This document shows, piece by piece, positions 6,308 to 6,487 of a DNA stretch of 6,487 nucleotides. The first letter of the stretch is position 1. Every line of letters begins with the position of its first letter. The translations under genes and the position numbers were made by a program. The DNA comes from JADKCL01 sp031424495 (GTDB taxonomy: Bacteria; Bacteroidota; Bacteroidia; J057; JADKCL01), in contig JANPHP010000184.1 in the NCBI GenBank assembly GCA_031424495.1, positions 1 through 6,487 of the forward strand. The letters are read 5' to 3'. Below the pieces are notes generated by a model. That model was not told the DNA's origin and ran no database searches. It was given only the letters and a program-made list of their open reading frames with translations.

Positions 6308-6316
6308 TGTTTCGTT

Positions 6317-6332
6317 GATTGATTGATTGATT
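6317..6332. repeat. Tetranucleotide microsatellite (GATT)4
   Basis: Four perfect GATT units lie 9 bases after the stop codon of the Cys/Pro-rich protein gene and just before its terminator. Being outside the reading frame, length change here would not alter the protein. It could only affect the 3' end of the mRNA. Confidence 0.7.
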
Positions 6333-6341
6333 TTTGCTACC

Positions 6342-6381
6342 GCAAGGGGCCTCCCGCAAGAGAGGCCCCTTTGCAGTTTTT
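6342..6381 (+). terminator. Intrinsic terminator of the Cys/Pro-rich protein gene
   Basis: AAGGGGCCTC (6344-6353) pairs with GAGGCCCCTT (6362-6371) across an 8-base loop. After a one-base bulge (T6372) two further G-C pairs form (6342-6343 with 6373-6374). TTTTT follows at 6377-6381. The minus-strand reading has no comparable T-run. It lies 34 bases after the stop at 6307 and ends the plus-strand transcript. Confidence 0.88.
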
Positions 6382-6414
6382 GGGATCCCAAGGCGAGCTC
6401 TGCGAATTACTTTA

Positions 6415-6436
6415 TAACCAAGTCCATAACTGGTTA
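6415..6436. repeat. Short inverted repeat (TAACCA / TGGTTA)
   Basis: TAACCA at 6415-6420 and TGGTTA at 6431-6436 are exact reverse complements with a 10-base spacer, in AT-rich DNA beyond the terminator. Six-base arms are common by chance. It might belong to a promoter or operator of a gene beyond the window. Confidence 0.3.
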
Positions 6437-6464
6437 AAATAAACATCTTACAAGTTGTTTTTTC

Positions 6465-6480
6465 GTACGCCGCGGCGCAC
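6465..6480. repeat. GC-rich 16-bp near-palindrome
   Basis: GTACGCCGCGGCGCAC has a perfect 10-bp core (6468-6477) and pairs over 16 bases with one A/C mismatch (6467/6478). It contrasts with the AT-rich DNA to its left. A T-run (6458-6463) precedes it and the window ends seven bases later, so it cannot be told whether it is a terminator, a dispersed repeat or part of a next gene. Confidence 0.35.
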
Positions 6481-6487
6481 CGACTTT

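Noticed and set aside
6380..6391. Palindrome TTGGGATCCCAA after the plus-strand terminator
   Set aside because: It is short, has no loop or T-run of its own, and overlaps the terminator U-run; no role is supported.
5490..6433. 9-bp direct repeat CATAACTGG at 5490-5498 and 6425-6433
   Set aside because: Many 9-bp repeats are expected by chance in a window of this size, and nothing else is shared around the copies.

Overview
The window looks like a piece of a Bacteroidota chromosome. The evidence is a secreted protein ending in a type A type IX secretion (T9SS) sorting domain, a large TonB-dependent receptor with the carboxypeptidase-regulatory-like N-terminal domain typical of this phylum, and starts without clear Shine-Dalgarno sequences. 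Base composition is moderate (about half G+C by eye). A free-living Saprospira/Lewinella-like lineage would fit, but the sequence alone does not settle it.

Layout. Positions 1-158 are a non-coding tail holding a perfect 20-bp palindrome at the very edge, a 13-bp tandem duplication and an intrinsic terminator reading leftwards. A minus-strand gene (159-2210) encodes a 683-residue secreted multidomain protein: predicted beta-helix-like body, Ig-like domain, PKD domain, T9SS sorting domain. A 202-bp gap contains a long hairpin terminator and a possible Bacteroidota-type promoter. The next minus-strand gene (start chosen at 5232, end 2413) encodes a 939-residue outer-membrane TonB-dependent receptor. 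A 418-bp gap (5233-5650) follows, with a 9-bp inverted repeat and an unassigned 48-codon minus-strand reading frame. A divergent plus-strand gene (5651-6307) encodes a 218-residue Cys/Pro/Tyr-rich exported protein, probably a lipoprotein, closed by its own terminator at 6342-6381. The last 100 bases hold only short inverted repeats.

How the genes may work together. The receptor and the secreted beta-helix-like protein are consecutive on one strand. From general knowledge of Bacteroidota, receptors with this plug type often lie beside secreted proteins of this kind, so the two may form a surface uptake or capture pair. The ligand is unknown. A strong hairpin lies between them, so the downstream gene may be expressed partly or wholly from its own promoter. 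No phage, CRISPR, tRNA, rRNA or intact insertion sequence was recognised. The most unusual items are the architecture of the receptor-linked secreted protein with its acidic cluster, the Cys/Pro-rich orphan protein, and the unexplained inverted repeat and small reading frame upstream of the receptor.
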